Assembly: GCF_003470205.1 (NCBI RefSeq)
Contig: NZ_QWKP01000222.1
Coordinates: 31,024-95,023, forward strand
Length of the DNA: 64,000 nucleotides
Origin: Cellulomonas rhizosphaerae
GTDB lineage: Bacteria > Actinomycetota > Actinomycetes > Actinomycetales > Cellulomonadaceae
Direction of reading: 5' to 3'
Below are positions 9,390 to 17,918 of this stretch, in pieces. The position numbers were made by a program, and so were the translations under genes. Every line of letters starts with the position of its first letter. Positions within the stretch are counted from its first letter, which is position 1. The notes beneath the pieces were generated by a model, which ran no database searches, was not told where the DNA came from, and was given only the letters and a program-made list of their open reading frames with translations.

Positions 9390-9584
9390 TCAGGTCTCGC
9401 GCAGCTCGTCGGTCACCTCGTGCTCGACGAGCACCGGGACGAAGTCCCGCACGGCTGCCCCCTCGAACTCGTCAACCTTCGCGTCCACGGTCTCGCGGAC
9501 CACCTCGGGCTCGACGTCGGGGAACTTCTCCGCGACGCGCTCGACCACCTCGGCGATCGCCTTGTCCTCGTCCTCGATCGGCAT
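9390..9584 (-). CDS. Small helical protein, three-helix-bundle dimerisation type
   Basis: The 64-residue peptide from ATG 9584 reads MPIEDEDKAIAEVVERVAEK and continues with FPDVEPEVVRETVDAKVDEF and EGAAVRDFVPVLVEHEV. Three acidic amphipathic helices are obvious. Such proteins are common in mycobacteria and Micrococcales and, as I recall, are annotated as having a three-helix-bundle dimerisation domain. Biological role is not known. A longer version of the frame extends to 9695 but would run into the divergent gene at 9694, so the shorter start is preferred. Confidence 0.75.
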   Translation of the reverse strand: MPIEDEDKAIAEVVERVAEKFPDVEPEVVRETVDAKVDEFEGAAVRDFVPVLVEHEVTDELRET

Positions 9585-9693
9585 GCCGCGATCATCGGCC
9601 GCGACCGCCGCGAGGTCAACGCACGGAACATGAACACTGGACGCCGCGGCCGTGCCAGAGTGAGCGTGACGACGACGTGCACCAGGGGGAAAC

Positions 9694-10344
9694 ATGGCCG
9701 GACCGACCTATCCACCAGCTGGGCCGGGCTACGGCCCCGCGACCGGCGTGGCCTACCAGCCCCCGCGGCAGCCTCCGACGAGCGGCCTGGCGATCGCGGC
9801 GTTCGTCGTCGCGTTCTTCTCCGGGCTGGTCGGCCTCATCCTCGGGATCGTCGCCCGCCGCCAGATCCGCCGGGACGGGACTCGCGGCGACGGGTTCGCC
9901 GTCGCGGCCATCGCGATCGGCACGGTCAGGCTGGTGCTCGAGATCGCCGTGGCCGGCTATCTCATCGCCGGGCTGGCGACCGGGACGGTCGCGGGCGAGT
10001 CGTCCGAAGAGGCCGTCGCGAGCGTGCCCGCGACCGGCCCCTTCGCCGCGGGCACCTGCGCGGGGTCTGACGGCGCGTCCGAGGGCGCAGGGTCCACCGT
10101 CGACTGCTCCGAGCCCCACGTGCTCGAGGTCGTCGGCACGACGGCCGGCGACGTCAGCTCAGCAGCGCAGGAGTGCAGCCGTCAGGTCGCCGACATCGCC
10201 GACGCCACCCCCGGGATCCCCGCCCACCGGGCGGACGCGATCGCGCTGATGGTGGGTCCCGACCCCGTCGCCTGCGTGATCATCTTCACCGACGGCGACG
10301 TGACGGGCTCGGTCGTCGACGGGACGCTCGCCCCCGCGAGCTGA
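9694..10344 (+). CDS. DUF4190-type membrane protein with extracytoplasmic domain
   Basis: The protein has 216 residues. A Pro/Gly/Tyr-rich N-terminal tail (1-28) is followed by two membrane segments (LAIAAFVVAFFSGLVGLILG and a second around 70-95) joined by a short basic loop (ARRQIRRDG), which is the DUF4190 pattern. The C-terminal half, about 115 residues, should face outside. It contains three cysteines (TCAGSD, VDCSEPH, QECSRQ) and a fourth in VACVIIF. This half resembles the Septum_form-like domains of actinobacterial membrane proteins, where disulfides are typical. Function is unknown. A ribosome site (AGGGGGA) precedes the ATG. Confidence 0.72.
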   Translation: MAGPTYPPAGPGYGPATGVAYQPPRQPPTSGLAIAAFVVAFFSGLVGLILGIVARRQIRRDGTRGDGFAVAAIAIGTVRLVLEIAVAGYLIAGLATGTVAGESSEEAVASVPATGPFAAGTCAGSDGASEGAGSTVDCSEPHVLEVVGTTAGDVSSAAQECSRQVADIADATPGIPAHRADAIALMVGPDPVACVIIFTDGDVTGSVVDGTLAPAS

Positions 10345-10348
10345 GCGC

Positions 10349-11146
10349 TCAGAGCTTGCCGTACTTCGAGCGCACGAACGAGTAGATCCCGTACGCGATG
10401 AACCCGATGCCGACGATGGCGAGCAACCAGACGCCGGCTGGCTGGTCGCGCAGCGTGTGCAGCGCGCCGTCCAGTCCCTTGGCCTTGTCCGGGTCGGCCT
10501 TGACGGCCGCCAGCACGAACAGGCCGCCGACGATGGCGAGGGCGACGCCCTTGGCGGTGTAGCCGAAGATGCCGAGGCGGCGCACGGTCACGCCCGCGGT
10601 GCCCGACGGGAGCGAGTGCAGGTCCTCGAGGAACTTCTTGCGCAGCCCCTTGAGGGCGTAGATGACGCCGCCGACGACGATGGCGGCGCCCAGCAGCCCG
10701 ACGAGGAACCGACCACCCGGGGCGGACATGAGCGACTCGGTCGCGTCGGTCGTCTGCTTGGAGCTCGACGTGCCGCTCCCCTGGGCGAACGAGAAGACGG
10801 TGACGGCCAGGGCGAGGTAGATGACGGCGCGCAGGCCGGCCTCGAGGCGGTCCTTGGTGCTCGACCCCTGGCTCGTCGGCTGCTTGCGGAACGCGACGGC
10901 GAGCTGCCAGAGCCCGAGCGCGACGAACGCCACGACGGAGGCCCACAGGATGAACCCGCCGAACGGCGTCTCCGAGATCGTGCTGAGCGCGCCGGACTGG
11001 TCCGCGTTCTTCTTCTCGCCGCCGAAGGCGATCTGGAGCGCGATCACCCCGATGAGGATGTGGAGCACGCCGTTGATCACGTAGCCGAACCGTGCCATGA
11101 GCTCCCAGCCCCGCTGCGCGGTGCCGCTCGTCGTCCCAGCCGTCAT
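10349..11146 (-). CDS. DUF1206 domain membrane protein
   Basis: The protein has 265 residues and six predicted membrane helices arranged as three similar pairs. Each repeat starts with a motif of the type R-x-G-Y/I-x-x-x-G-x-x-x-x-x-I-G/V (FGYVINGVLHILIG, GLRAVIYLALAV, LGIFGYTAKGVALAIVG). This is the DUF1206 layout, a family of unknown function common in actinobacteria. I place the start at ATG 11146 (MTAGTTSGTAQRGWELMARFGYV); the frame runs further upstream but overlaps the opposite gene. It is convergent with the DUF4190 gene; the stops are only a few bases apart and I see no hairpin there. Confidence 0.82.
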   Translation of the reverse strand: MTAGTTSGTAQRGWELMARFGYVINGVLHILIGVIALQIAFGGEKKNADQSGALSTISETPFGGFILWASVVAFVALGLWQLAVAFRKQPTSQGSSTKDRLEAGLRAVIYLALAVTVFSFAQGSGTSSSKQTTDATESLMSAPGGRFLVGLLGAAIVVGGVIYALKGLRKKFLEDLHSLPSGTAGVTVRRLGIFGYTAKGVALAIVGGLFVLAAVKADPDKAKGLDGALHTLRDQPAGVWLLAIVGIGFIAYGIYSFVRSKYGKL

Positions 11147-11240
11147 CGATCCGTGCCTCTCGTCGTGGGTCGTGTCGGCGCCGATCGTGGCAGGGGTCGC
11201 GCGTGTCCGCGACCGGAGAGCGCGCGGGTACCGTGGGGCC

Positions 11241-11753
11241 GTGCCCGTCTCGCCCCGCAACCGTCGACTGACGGCCTCCGATCGCGCCCGCCTCGAGCTC
11301 CGGTCCGGCGACCGCGCGCTCGTCGCGGTCGAGCTCGCCGACGGCCGTCGCGCCGTCGCCTCCCGCCTCGCCCTGCACGTCCTCTCGACCGACTCGGTGA
11401 CCCGCACGCCGTGGGCCGACGTGGACAACGGCACCCTCGACGCCGCGACCCGCACGCTCAGCATCCGCTGGGTCTGGGGCGCCACGACGCGGCTGACGTT
11501 CGCAGAGGACCGCGCGTCGGTCAGGTTCAGCCAGACGTTCCGCGAGCGGGTGCAGCAGTCGGTGGTGCACACGACGAGCGTCGCACTGCCGGACGGGCGA
11601 CGAGCCCGCGTGGCCCTGCGCCGCGACGAGGACGGGGAGCTGTTCAGCCAGGTGCTGGCCGACGGCGACGTCGACCTGGCCGACCCCGCGGTCGCGGCGC
11701 TGGTCGACGCCGCGGAGGACACGGTGCGCGACGCGGCCGGCCTCCCCCGGTGA
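11241..11753 (+). CDS. Conserved hypothetical protein
   Basis: The 170-residue protein starts at GTG 11241 (MPVSPRNRRLTASDRARLEL). The frame is open further upstream, but that part would overlap the divergent DUF1206 gene. It appears to be a beta-rich N-terminal domain (LRSGDRALVAVELADGRR, WADVDNGTLDAATRTLSIRW) followed by a helical C terminus ending LVDAAEDTVRDAAGLPR. It has no signal, membrane helix or known catalytic motif. It lies just upstream of tRNA-Asn on the same strand. I do not recognise the family. Confidence 0.7.
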   Translation: MPVSPRNRRLTASDRARLELRSGDRALVAVELADGRRAVASRLALHVLSTDSVTRTPWADVDNGTLDAATRTLSIRWVWGATTRLTFAEDRASVRFSQTFRERVQQSVVHTTSVALPDGRRARVALRRDEDGELFSQVLADGDVDLADPAVAALVDAAEDTVRDAAGLPR

Positions 11754-11808
11754 CGCACGTCGCGTCCGAGGCACCCCTTTCAGGCTGCTAGAGTTTTCCC
11801 CGCTGCGA

Positions 11809-11881
11809 TCCCCCGTAGCTCAATTGGCAGAGCATTCGACTGTTAATCGAAGGGTTACTGGTTCGAGTCCAGTCGGGGGAG
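11809..11881 (+). tRNA. tRNA-Asn (GTT)
   Basis: The 73-nt gene folds into a cloverleaf: acceptor TCCCCCG with CGGGGGA, anticodon stem TTCGA/TCGAA enclosing loop CTGTTAA (anticodon GTT), and T arm ACTGG/TTCGAGT/CCAGT with discriminator G. No 3' CCA is encoded. A terminator with a T-run follows. Confidence 0.96.
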
Positions 11882-11887
11882 CACATG

Positions 11888-11930
11888 AAGGGCCTCTGAC
11901 CCGCGGAAACGCCGGTCAGAGGCCCTTTTC
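11888..11930. terminator. Terminator after tRNA-Asn
   Basis: A perfect 14-bp stem (11888-11901 with 11914-11927) with a 12-base loop is followed by TTCTC. It lies between the tRNA gene and the stop of the convergent GH3 gene and can serve both. Confidence 0.85.
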
Positions 11931-11941
11931 TCATGCGCGGC

Positions 11942-14197
11942 TCAGCGGAGCGAGGCGATCAGCGCCTCGGTGTCGCCGACGAGCTGGTCGGCCGCCGTCG
12001 TCGAGACGTGCCGCCCGCCGGACCACCGCTCGACGGTCCGCACGAACCGCTCGAGGCCGCGCACGGCCTGCTGCTCGCGGCCCCGGTCGAGCGCTCGCTC
12101 GACGGAGGCCAGCTGCGCGTCGAGCACGCGTGCGGCTGAACGGCTCACGTCGCCGGACGCGCGCAGGTCGGCGAGCGACCCCCGCAGCTGCTCGATCGTC
12201 GGCGCCGCGTACTCGAGGCCGAACCCGGCCGGGAACAGCGGGTCGGCGGAGTCGTCGGCTACGTCGGAGAGCTGGGCCTCGACCGCCGCCATCGAAGACG
12301 GCAGCTCGAACGGCAGGGTCCCGCCGGGTCGACGCTCCCCCGCGATCGTCTGGAGGAGCACCTCGTCGGAGACGCCGTAGTTGGCGAGCACCGCACCCGC
12401 TCGGTCCACCACGTTCGTCAGGACGAGCGGGCGGTCGAGCTTGGGCACGGCCACGGTCGGCACGCCGGCGTCGACGGCCGCCTGGAACGCCGCGTAGTCG
12501 GGCTCGGTCCCCGCGAAGTCCAGGTCCGTGAGGTCCGGGCCGCCGCGCGGGTCGCTGAGGCGGACGATCGCGAGATCGGCGTCCGCGAGGTCCGTCACGA
12601 CCGTGTAGCCGGCCGCGGTGGCGGCGTCCCCGCTCACGCCCGAGAGGTACACGTGCGCGTGGTCAGCCGGCGCCGCCGGGAGCAGGTCGCCGGAGTTGGC
12701 GAGCAGCGTGAGCGACTCCGCCTGCGCGGCATCCCCCACGGCCGTGAACGCCGCGTTGCCCGCGATCGCCGCGGCCTTCGTCGGGCTCACGAACGGGTTC
12801 TCGAACAGCCCGAGCTCGAACTTCTGCACGAGCACACGACGCGCGGCGGCGTCGACGCGGGCGCGGGAGACGAGGCCGTCGGCCACCGCCTGGAGCACGT
12901 AGCTCGGCTCGTCCGAGCCGCCCACCTGGTCCACGCCGGCGTTGATCGTCAGCGCGAAGCGCTGGAGCACGCTCTGGTCCTCCACGCCCCAAGGCATCCC
13001 GACACCCCACGGGCCGACGAAGAAGGCCGGCGGCCGGTTCTCCTGGCACGCGACCGGGCAGTCCCCCGTGATGCCCCAGTCGGAGACGATCACGCCGTCG
13101 AACCCGTACCGGCCGCGCAGGAGGTCCTGCAGCAGGAACGAGCTGAACCCGGCGCCGACCTGCGGGAGCGCGGTGCCCTGGTAGACGAGGTCCTTGAGGA
13201 TCGAGTACGTCGGCATGACGCCCGCGGTGTCCGCGGCGAAGGCACCCGTGAAGGGCACGATGTGCTCGGCGAAGTTGCCGCCGGGGAACGTGGCGTAGCG
13301 GCCGTAGAAGTAGTGGCTGTCGAAGCCCTTGTCCTGCGCGCCGTAGCCGACCCAGTGCTTGGTGACCGTGGCGACGCTGTCCGGGGTGAGCCCGCGCGTC
13401 CCGTCCTGCAGGCCCGCGACGTACGCCTTGACAAGCCTCTTGGCGAGCGTGGAGTCCGACCCGAACGTGCCGTTGATGCGGGTCCATCGCGGCTCGGTCG
13501 CGATGTCTGCCTGCGGCGAGAGCGCCTCGGTGATGCCGACGGCGCGGTACTCGGCGCGGACGATGTCCCCCAGCTCGCGGATCGTGGCGGGGTCGCCGAT
13601 CGCGCCCTGCCCGATGGCGTCCGGCATGGCGGTCGTGCCGATCCGGGCGACCGTCTGACCGCCCGTGACCGAGAAGCCGTTGCGCGGGTCGGTCGAGATG
13701 ACCACGGGGATCCCCAGCGGCTGGTTCTCGGCGATGGCCTGCACGGCGTTGCTGGCAGTGGCCATCGCGGCGGGCTCCGCGGCCAGCCGCGTGATCATCG
13801 TCGTGATGCTGCGGTCCGCGACCAGGCGCGTCGTCCCCGCGACGTCGTACCCCGTGCCGGACGCGGGAAGCGTGCCGTGCACCATGAGGCCGGCCTTCTG
13901 CGCGAGCGTCATGCGGCCGAGCAGGTCACGGGCGCGGGCCGACGCGGGGAGCCGCCAGTCCTCGTACGGCGTGAGCCGGCCGTTACGGTCGAGGTCGCGG
14001 AACTTCAGGCCGTGGACCGACAGGATCGGGGCCGACCGGGTCGAGAGCGTGGGTTGCCGCTCATGGCGCTTCGAGGTGGCCTCGCTCGGCGCCACCACGA
14101 CCCCGAGCGCGAGCGCCGCGGCGAACGCGGCACCCCCTGCTCTCCACAGTGGGCGGTGCTTGCGGGTCCCTGGGCGCGACGTCGTCGTCGTGGACAT
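11942..14197 (-). CDS. Secreted glycoside hydrolase family 3 with C-terminal FIMAH-like domain
   Basis: The 751-residue protein begins with a basic N terminus and hydrophobic signal segment (RAGGAAFAAALALGVVVAPS), so it is exported. The (beta/alpha)8 domain follows. The nucleophile is Asp373 in VIVSDWG, and the substrate-binding TKHWVGYG and HYFYGRY segments agree with GH3. An alpha/beta sandwich domain contains ETLTLLANSGDLLP-like sequence. The last 85 residues (about 667-751) are all-helical, with LRGSLADLRASGDVS, ALDRGREQQAVRGLERFV and DTEALIASLR, and match the FIMAH module often found at the C terminus of secreted actinobacterial enzymes. GH3 members are mostly beta-glucosidases or related exo-enzymes; the exact substrate cannot be read from the sequence. 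It has its own promoter region (14198-14328). Confidence 0.88.
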   Translation of the reverse strand: MSTTTTSRPGTRKHRPLWRAGGAAFAAALALGVVVAPSEATSKRHERQPTLSTRSAPILSVHGLKFRDLDRNGRLTPYEDWRLPASARARDLLGRMTLAQKAGLMVHGTLPASGTGYDVAGTTRLVADRSITTMITRLAAEPAAMATASNAVQAIAENQPLGIPVVISTDPRNGFSVTGGQTVARIGTTAMPDAIGQGAIGDPATIRELGDIVRAEYRAVGITEALSPQADIATEPRWTRINGTFGSDSTLAKRLVKAYVAGLQDGTRGLTPDSVATVTKHWVGYGAQDKGFDSHYFYGRYATFPGGNFAEHIVPFTGAFAADTAGVMPTYSILKDLVYQGTALPQVGAGFSSFLLQDLLRGRYGFDGVIVSDWGITGDCPVACQENRPPAFFVGPWGVGMPWGVEDQSVLQRFALTINAGVDQVGGSDEPSYVLQAVADGLVSRARVDAAARRVLVQKFELGLFENPFVSPTKAAAIAGNAAFTAVGDAAQAESLTLLANSGDLLPAAPADHAHVYLSGVSGDAATAAGYTVVTDLADADLAIVRLSDPRGGPDLTDLDFAGTEPDYAAFQAAVDAGVPTVAVPKLDRPLVLTNVVDRAGAVLANYGVSDEVLLQTIAGERRPGGTLPFELPSSMAAVEAQLSDVADDSADPLFPAGFGLEYAAPTIEQLRGSLADLRASGDVSRSAARVLDAQLASVERALDRGREQQAVRGLERFVRTVERWSGGRHVSTTAADQLVGDTEALIASLR

Positions 14198-14328
14198 GGT
14201 TCCTCCTCGAACCTGTCACCACGGCCGCGTGCGAGCGCAGCCGCTCGTTCGCGTGAGCACGCTGCTCACCCGATCGAGTGTGTGACGGGGTCGCGAAGGG
14301 CGCCACTCGGGGTGGCGACCGACAGCGC

Positions 14329-14616
14329 CTAGCGCCGACGCGCGAACGACCAAGCGTCGACGTGGTCTGCGAGGCGGTAGATGCCCGTCGCGAGCATCAC
14401 ACCGCCGCCGATCACGCCGAGGAACCCGACCACCTCGAACACGGCGTCCAGCACCGCGATCGACGAGATGCCCGAGACGATCGGGCCGAAGAAGACGCCG
14501 GCGAACCCGAACGCCAGCAGGCCCGCCGAGTTGCGGAACGGAGCCGCCGCCTGGGTCGACGCGGGACGCGGACGGTGCACGGGCGTGGGTGCGACGACGG
14601 GGTCGGGTGCGCTCAT
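14329..14616 (-). CDS. Small two-helix membrane protein
   Basis: The 95-residue protein has a Pro/Ala-rich N-terminal tail (MSAPDPVVAPTPVHRPRPAS) followed by two hydrophobic stretches: LLAFGFAGVFFGPIVSGISSIAVL, then VFEVVGFLGVIGGGVMLATGIYR. It ends in DAWSFARRR. The pattern is typical of small actinobacterial membrane proteins of unknown function. It lies between the PAP2-type gene upstream and the GH3 gene downstream on the same strand, with 52 bp to the former. Confidence 0.68.
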   Translation of the reverse strand: MSAPDPVVAPTPVHRPRPASTQAAAPFRNSAGLLAFGFAGVFFGPIVSGISSIAVLDAVFEVVGFLGVIGGGVMLATGIYRLADHVDAWSFARRR

Positions 14617-14668
14617 TCCGCGACCGTAGCGCTGGCGAGCACCCGCGCGGGCGGGTTCCGGGGACGGG

Positions 14669-15451
14669 CTACGCGGCGAGCGGGAGCTCTTCGGCCGGTT
14701 CCCGCACCGACAGCCGGCGCACCACGCGCACGGCGCCGTACGCGACGCCGTAGACGGCCGCGCCGGCGATCGCGTCGAACAGGAAGTGGTTGCCGGTCGC
14801 GATGATCACGACGAGCGTGACCGACGGGAACGCGATCGCGAGGACCTTCTGCCATCGCACCTTGCTGACCGCGAACACCGCGAGCCCGCACCACAGAGCC
14901 CAGCCGAAGTGCATCGAGGGCATCGCGGCGTACTCGTTGGAGACCCCGTGCCCGGAGTCGGCGGCACTGCGTCCCCACGTCTCGAAGACCACGACGGTGT
15001 CGATGTAGCCGCCACCCGGCAGGAGGCGCGGCGGCGCCGCGGGGAACACCCAGTAGCTGACCAGGGCGAACATCGTCATCACGACGAGGACGGAGCGGTG
15101 CACGACGTACTGCGCCGACGAGCGTCGCCACAGCCAGGCGAGCACGAAGATCGCCGACGGCAGGAACAGCGTGGCGTACATGTAGTTCGCGACCGTGATG
15201 ATCGCGGTGTGCTGCGCGAAGAAGTGGTTGATCCCGTGCTCGATGTCGAGGCCAAGGGCCTTCTCCACGTTGAGGATGTCCCGCGAGTGCGCGTTCGCGA
15301 CCCGGACCTTGTTGGGCGCGTGGTTGCGGATGATCGAGTAGACGACGTAGACGGCGACCATGATGGCCGCCTCACGGGCGAGCAGAGCGCTGCGCGCGCG
15401 GCTCATCACGCGCGGCCGCTGCTTCTCGACCGTGCCCGGGCCCGCCGTCAC
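14669..15451 (-). CDS. PAP2-superfamily membrane protein, inositolphosphotransferase (Aur1-like) type
   Basis: The protein has about six membrane helices and the phosphatidic acid phosphatase type 2 signature of the Aur1/Ipt1-like branch: a PSMHFGWALW segment holds the catalytic-type Ser-x-His, and a later TGNHFLFDAIAG segment supplies the second His and Asp. Enzymes of this branch move or remove phospho-head groups of membrane lipids; the actual substrate here is unknown. The start is uncertain. The frame is open to 15622. I chose GTG 15451 (AGGTG lies about 9 bases upstream), but ATG 15406 (MSRARSALLAREAAIM), immediately before the first helix, is equally possible. It is divergent from the transglutaminase-like gene across about 280 bp. 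Confidence 0.8.
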   Translation of the reverse strand: MTAGPGTVEKQRPRVMSRARSALLAREAAIMVAVYVVYSIIRNHAPNKVRVANAHSRDILNVEKALGLDIEHGINHFFAQHTAIITVANYMYATLFLPSAIFVLAWLWRRSSAQYVVHRSVLVVMTMFALVSYWVFPAAPPRLLPGGGYIDTVVVFETWGRSAADSGHGVSNEYAAMPSMHFGWALWCGLAVFAVSKVRWQKVLAIAFPSVTLVVIIATGNHFLFDAIAGAAVYGVAYGAVRVVRRLSVREPAEELPLAA

Positions 15452-15729
15452 GTGAGCGGCACCTGGATGCGGGTGGTCCTCCTGCGCGCACGAGCCAGGC
15501 TCGGCGTGCGGAAGGTCAGGGGCATCCCTCGATTGTGGCACCTGTACAGCCCAAGCACCCGCATTTTCTCGGCGGGATTCGGGCATCTCGTCGGTGATCT
15601 TGGGCACCACGTCGCAGGCCACGACGGTGCCGAAATGTCCCGCTGGACGAACTGGTCATCGAGCCTCACACTTGCGCTGCCCCTCTTGATGGTCCGGCCG
15701 CCGACGGCCGGGAAAGGACCCCCGCGGCC

Positions 15730-16521
15730 GTGTTGCGCACCGTGAGCTCTCATCTGTCCCTCGACGTGCGCACCCCACTCGAGATGCACCTTGCCGTGGC
15801 GGTCGCCGACGGCTCCTACGACCTCTCCGAGGTCCTGACCGTCCGCCACGAGGACGGCATCCTCGACGTCCTCGAGGTCAAGACCGGGCACGGCGGGCGC
15901 ATGCACCGCGTGCTGGCTCCCGCGGGCCGCGTCGTCGTCGACTACCACGCCACCGTGCACGGCCAGGCCGACCCGGCCTCCATCGAGGACCTCGACCTCA
16001 TCGAGTTCCGCCGGCCGAGCCGGTACGCGGACTCCGACCGCCTGCTCTCGTTCGCGCGCGACCAGTTCGGCGGCCTCGAGGGCCGTGCGCTGCTCGACGC
16101 GGTCACCGACTGGGTGCACGGCCACGTCACCTACTTCAGCGGTGCGAGCCTGCCGACCGACGGTGCGACCGACACGCTGCTCAAGCGCCGCGGCGTGTGC
16201 CGCGACTTCGCGCACCTCGTGGTCGCGCTCGTGCGTGCGTGCGACGTCCCTGCCCGGCTCGCCTCGGTGTACGCGCCGGGGCTCAAGCCGATGGACTTCC
16301 ACGCGGTCGCCGAGGCGTTCGTCGACGGGCAGTGGCAGGTGGTCGACGCGACCCGCCTGGCCCCCGTCGGCACGCTCCTGCGCATCGCGACCGGCCGGGA
16401 CGCGACCGACACGGCGTTCCTCTCGTCCTACGGCGGCTCGCTGGTGCTCCGGTCGATGACGGTCACCGCGTCGGTCGACGAGCAGCCGCCGGTGGTCGAC
16501 GGCCCGACGCAGCTGCGCTGA
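15730..16521 (+). CDS. Transglutaminase-like cysteine protease-fold protein
   Basis: The protein has 263 residues: an N-terminal beta-rich domain (about 1-95), then the transglutaminase core. The catalytic triad is intact: Cys157 in RRGVCRDFAHL, His191 in MDFHAVAEAF and Asp206 in WQVVDATRL. There is no signal peptide or membrane helix, so it is cytoplasmic. Bacterial members of this group act as proteases, amidases or transglutaminases and their substrates are mostly unknown. The intact triad contrasts with the replaced residues in the membrane-bound transglutaminase-like protein at 51739-54051. It is convergent with the next gene with 9 bp between stops. Confidence 0.82.
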   Translation: MLRTVSSHLSLDVRTPLEMHLAVAVADGSYDLSEVLTVRHEDGILDVLEVKTGHGGRMHRVLAPAGRVVVDYHATVHGQADPASIEDLDLIEFRRPSRYADSDRLLSFARDQFGGLEGRALLDAVTDWVHGHVTYFSGASLPTDGATDTLLKRRGVCRDFAHLVVALVRACDVPARLASVYAPGLKPMDFHAVAEAFVDGQWQVVDATRLAPVGTLLRIATGRDATDTAFLSSYGGSLVLRSMTVTASVDEQPPVVDGPTQLR

Positions 16522-16530
16522 GGTCCGCAC

Positions 16531-17820
16531 TCACGCCACCTTCGGCGAGACGTCCTGCCGGTCGGCGGACGACGAACGACCCTTGGTGGCGTCCTGCACG
16601 ACGCGCGCCCGCGTCTCGAGCAGGCGCGTGACGAGCTCCTGCGAGAAGCCGAACAGCAGCGCGAACACGGCGACCTGCGACGCGCTGGTCAGCGAGACGC
16701 CGGGCACCTCGCCGCTCTGGACGAGCATGACGCCGACGACGGCCGTGAGGCCGCCCAGCGGCACGCGGACCAGGCTCAGCGCGGGTGTGATCCGGTAGGG
16801 CGACGAGCCGGGACTGGCGCGCCGCATCGCGATGATCGCGGCGAGGGCACCGCCGAGGGCACCGAGGAACGCCACCACCCCGGCGTCGCGCGACGTGGCG
16901 GTCGCTCCCCCACCGGGGCACAGCGTCCCGCCCCCTCCGCTCGGGCCGCACAGCGGCAGGTACTCCGGCCGCAGCGCGGCGGCGACGATCGTCAGCGCGA
17001 GCGCGAGGGCGGCGAGCATCGCCACGCGCAGGAGCCGGTTGCGCCAGTCGCGCAGGTTGCGGTGCTCGTCGTCGGCCAGCTCGAGCGACGCCTGCAGCGC
17101 CGCGGCGATGGTCTGGCGGTCCTCGGCCGTGGCCTGGTGTGCCGCGACCCGCTCGCCCAGCTCGGGCTCCTCGACCGCGAGCCGTAGCGGGTCGCCCTTG
17201 GTCAGTCGCATGATCGCTCGACGACGCGCGTCGACGAGCTGTCGCGGCAGGGCGGGGGTCTCGACGACGAGCGGGAGCGTGGCCTGGGCCAGGTGCGTGG
17301 CGTTCCACGCGGTCTCGATGCTCGTGCCGTTCCACCACTGCCAGCGCGGGAAGGGCGCCATCGAGGCGCGCCGCGCCGTGCCCAGGTGACGCTCGACCGC
17401 CGCGCGCGGGCCGGCCGGCAGGGGCGAGACCTGCGCGCTGATGTCCTCGACCCGGTGGCGGACCTCGACCTGCCAGGGGGCGACGTGCTCGCCGTGGTTC
17501 CACCAGCGGGCGGGCTCGGCCTCGTGCTCGTGCTCGTCGACCGCCGGCGGCTCGATGGTCACGTCGGGCGTGACTTGCACGTCGACGGCCGGCTCGGGCA
17601 CGAGCGGCTCGATCGCGGGCTCCTCGGCCAGGATCGCGGCAGCCGTGGCTCCCCGCGTCGCGCGCGGGCTCATCGTCCGCGGCTGACGCCGCTTCCGGGC
17701 CGTCGCGGCGGCGGCCGGCCGGCCGGTCGCGCTCGCCACCGAGCGGGCGGACGCGACCCCGGCAGGCGGCTTCGCCTCCGTGGTGGACTTCTTGATCGAT
17801 GGTGGTGTCTGCGCGACCAT
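16531..17820 (-). CDS. Hypothetical membrane protein with long soluble N-terminal region
   Basis: The gene codes for 429 residues from ATG 17820 (MVAQTPPSIKK). A GTG 48 bases upstream is also in frame but lacks a ribosome site. The N-terminal about 60 residues are basic and Ala-rich, followed by an acidic Pro/Glu-rich stretch and then a Trp-rich segment (ARWWNHGEHVAPWQVEV, FPRWQWWNGTSIETAW). Four hydrophobic segments lie in the C-terminal third (LRVAMLAALALALTIVAAAL and three more) with a Gly/Cys-rich loop between the first two. I do not recognise the family. It lies just downstream of dnaG on the same strand, about 100 bp away. Confidence 0.7.
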   Translation of the reverse strand: MVAQTPPSIKKSTTEAKPPAGVASARSVASATGRPAAAATARKRRQPRTMSPRATRGATAAAILAEEPAIEPLVPEPAVDVQVTPDVTIEPPAVDEHEHEAEPARWWNHGEHVAPWQVEVRHRVEDISAQVSPLPAGPRAAVERHLGTARRASMAPFPRWQWWNGTSIETAWNATHLAQATLPLVVETPALPRQLVDARRRAIMRLTKGDPLRLAVEEPELGERVAAHQATAEDRQTIAAALQASLELADDEHRNLRDWRNRLLRVAMLAALALALTIVAAALRPEYLPLCGPSGGGGTLCPGGGATATSRDAGVVAFLGALGGALAAIIAMRRASPGSSPYRITPALSLVRVPLGGLTAVVGVMLVQSGEVPGVSLTSASQVAVFALLFGFSQELVTRLLETRARVVQDATKGRSSSADRQDVSPKVA

Positions 17821-17918
17821 CGCGCACCCCTGACCCCGCAGGTCGGCCTCGACGTGAGGCCCTGTCACCCGAAAGGATGACGCCGACGGTCGTCAGATAC
17901 CAGGGCTTTGGCCCCCGT

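Noticed and set aside
16531..17868. Kinase or transporter call for the membrane protein beside dnaG
   Set aside because: No Walker, kinase or transporter motif is present; it is left as hypothetical.
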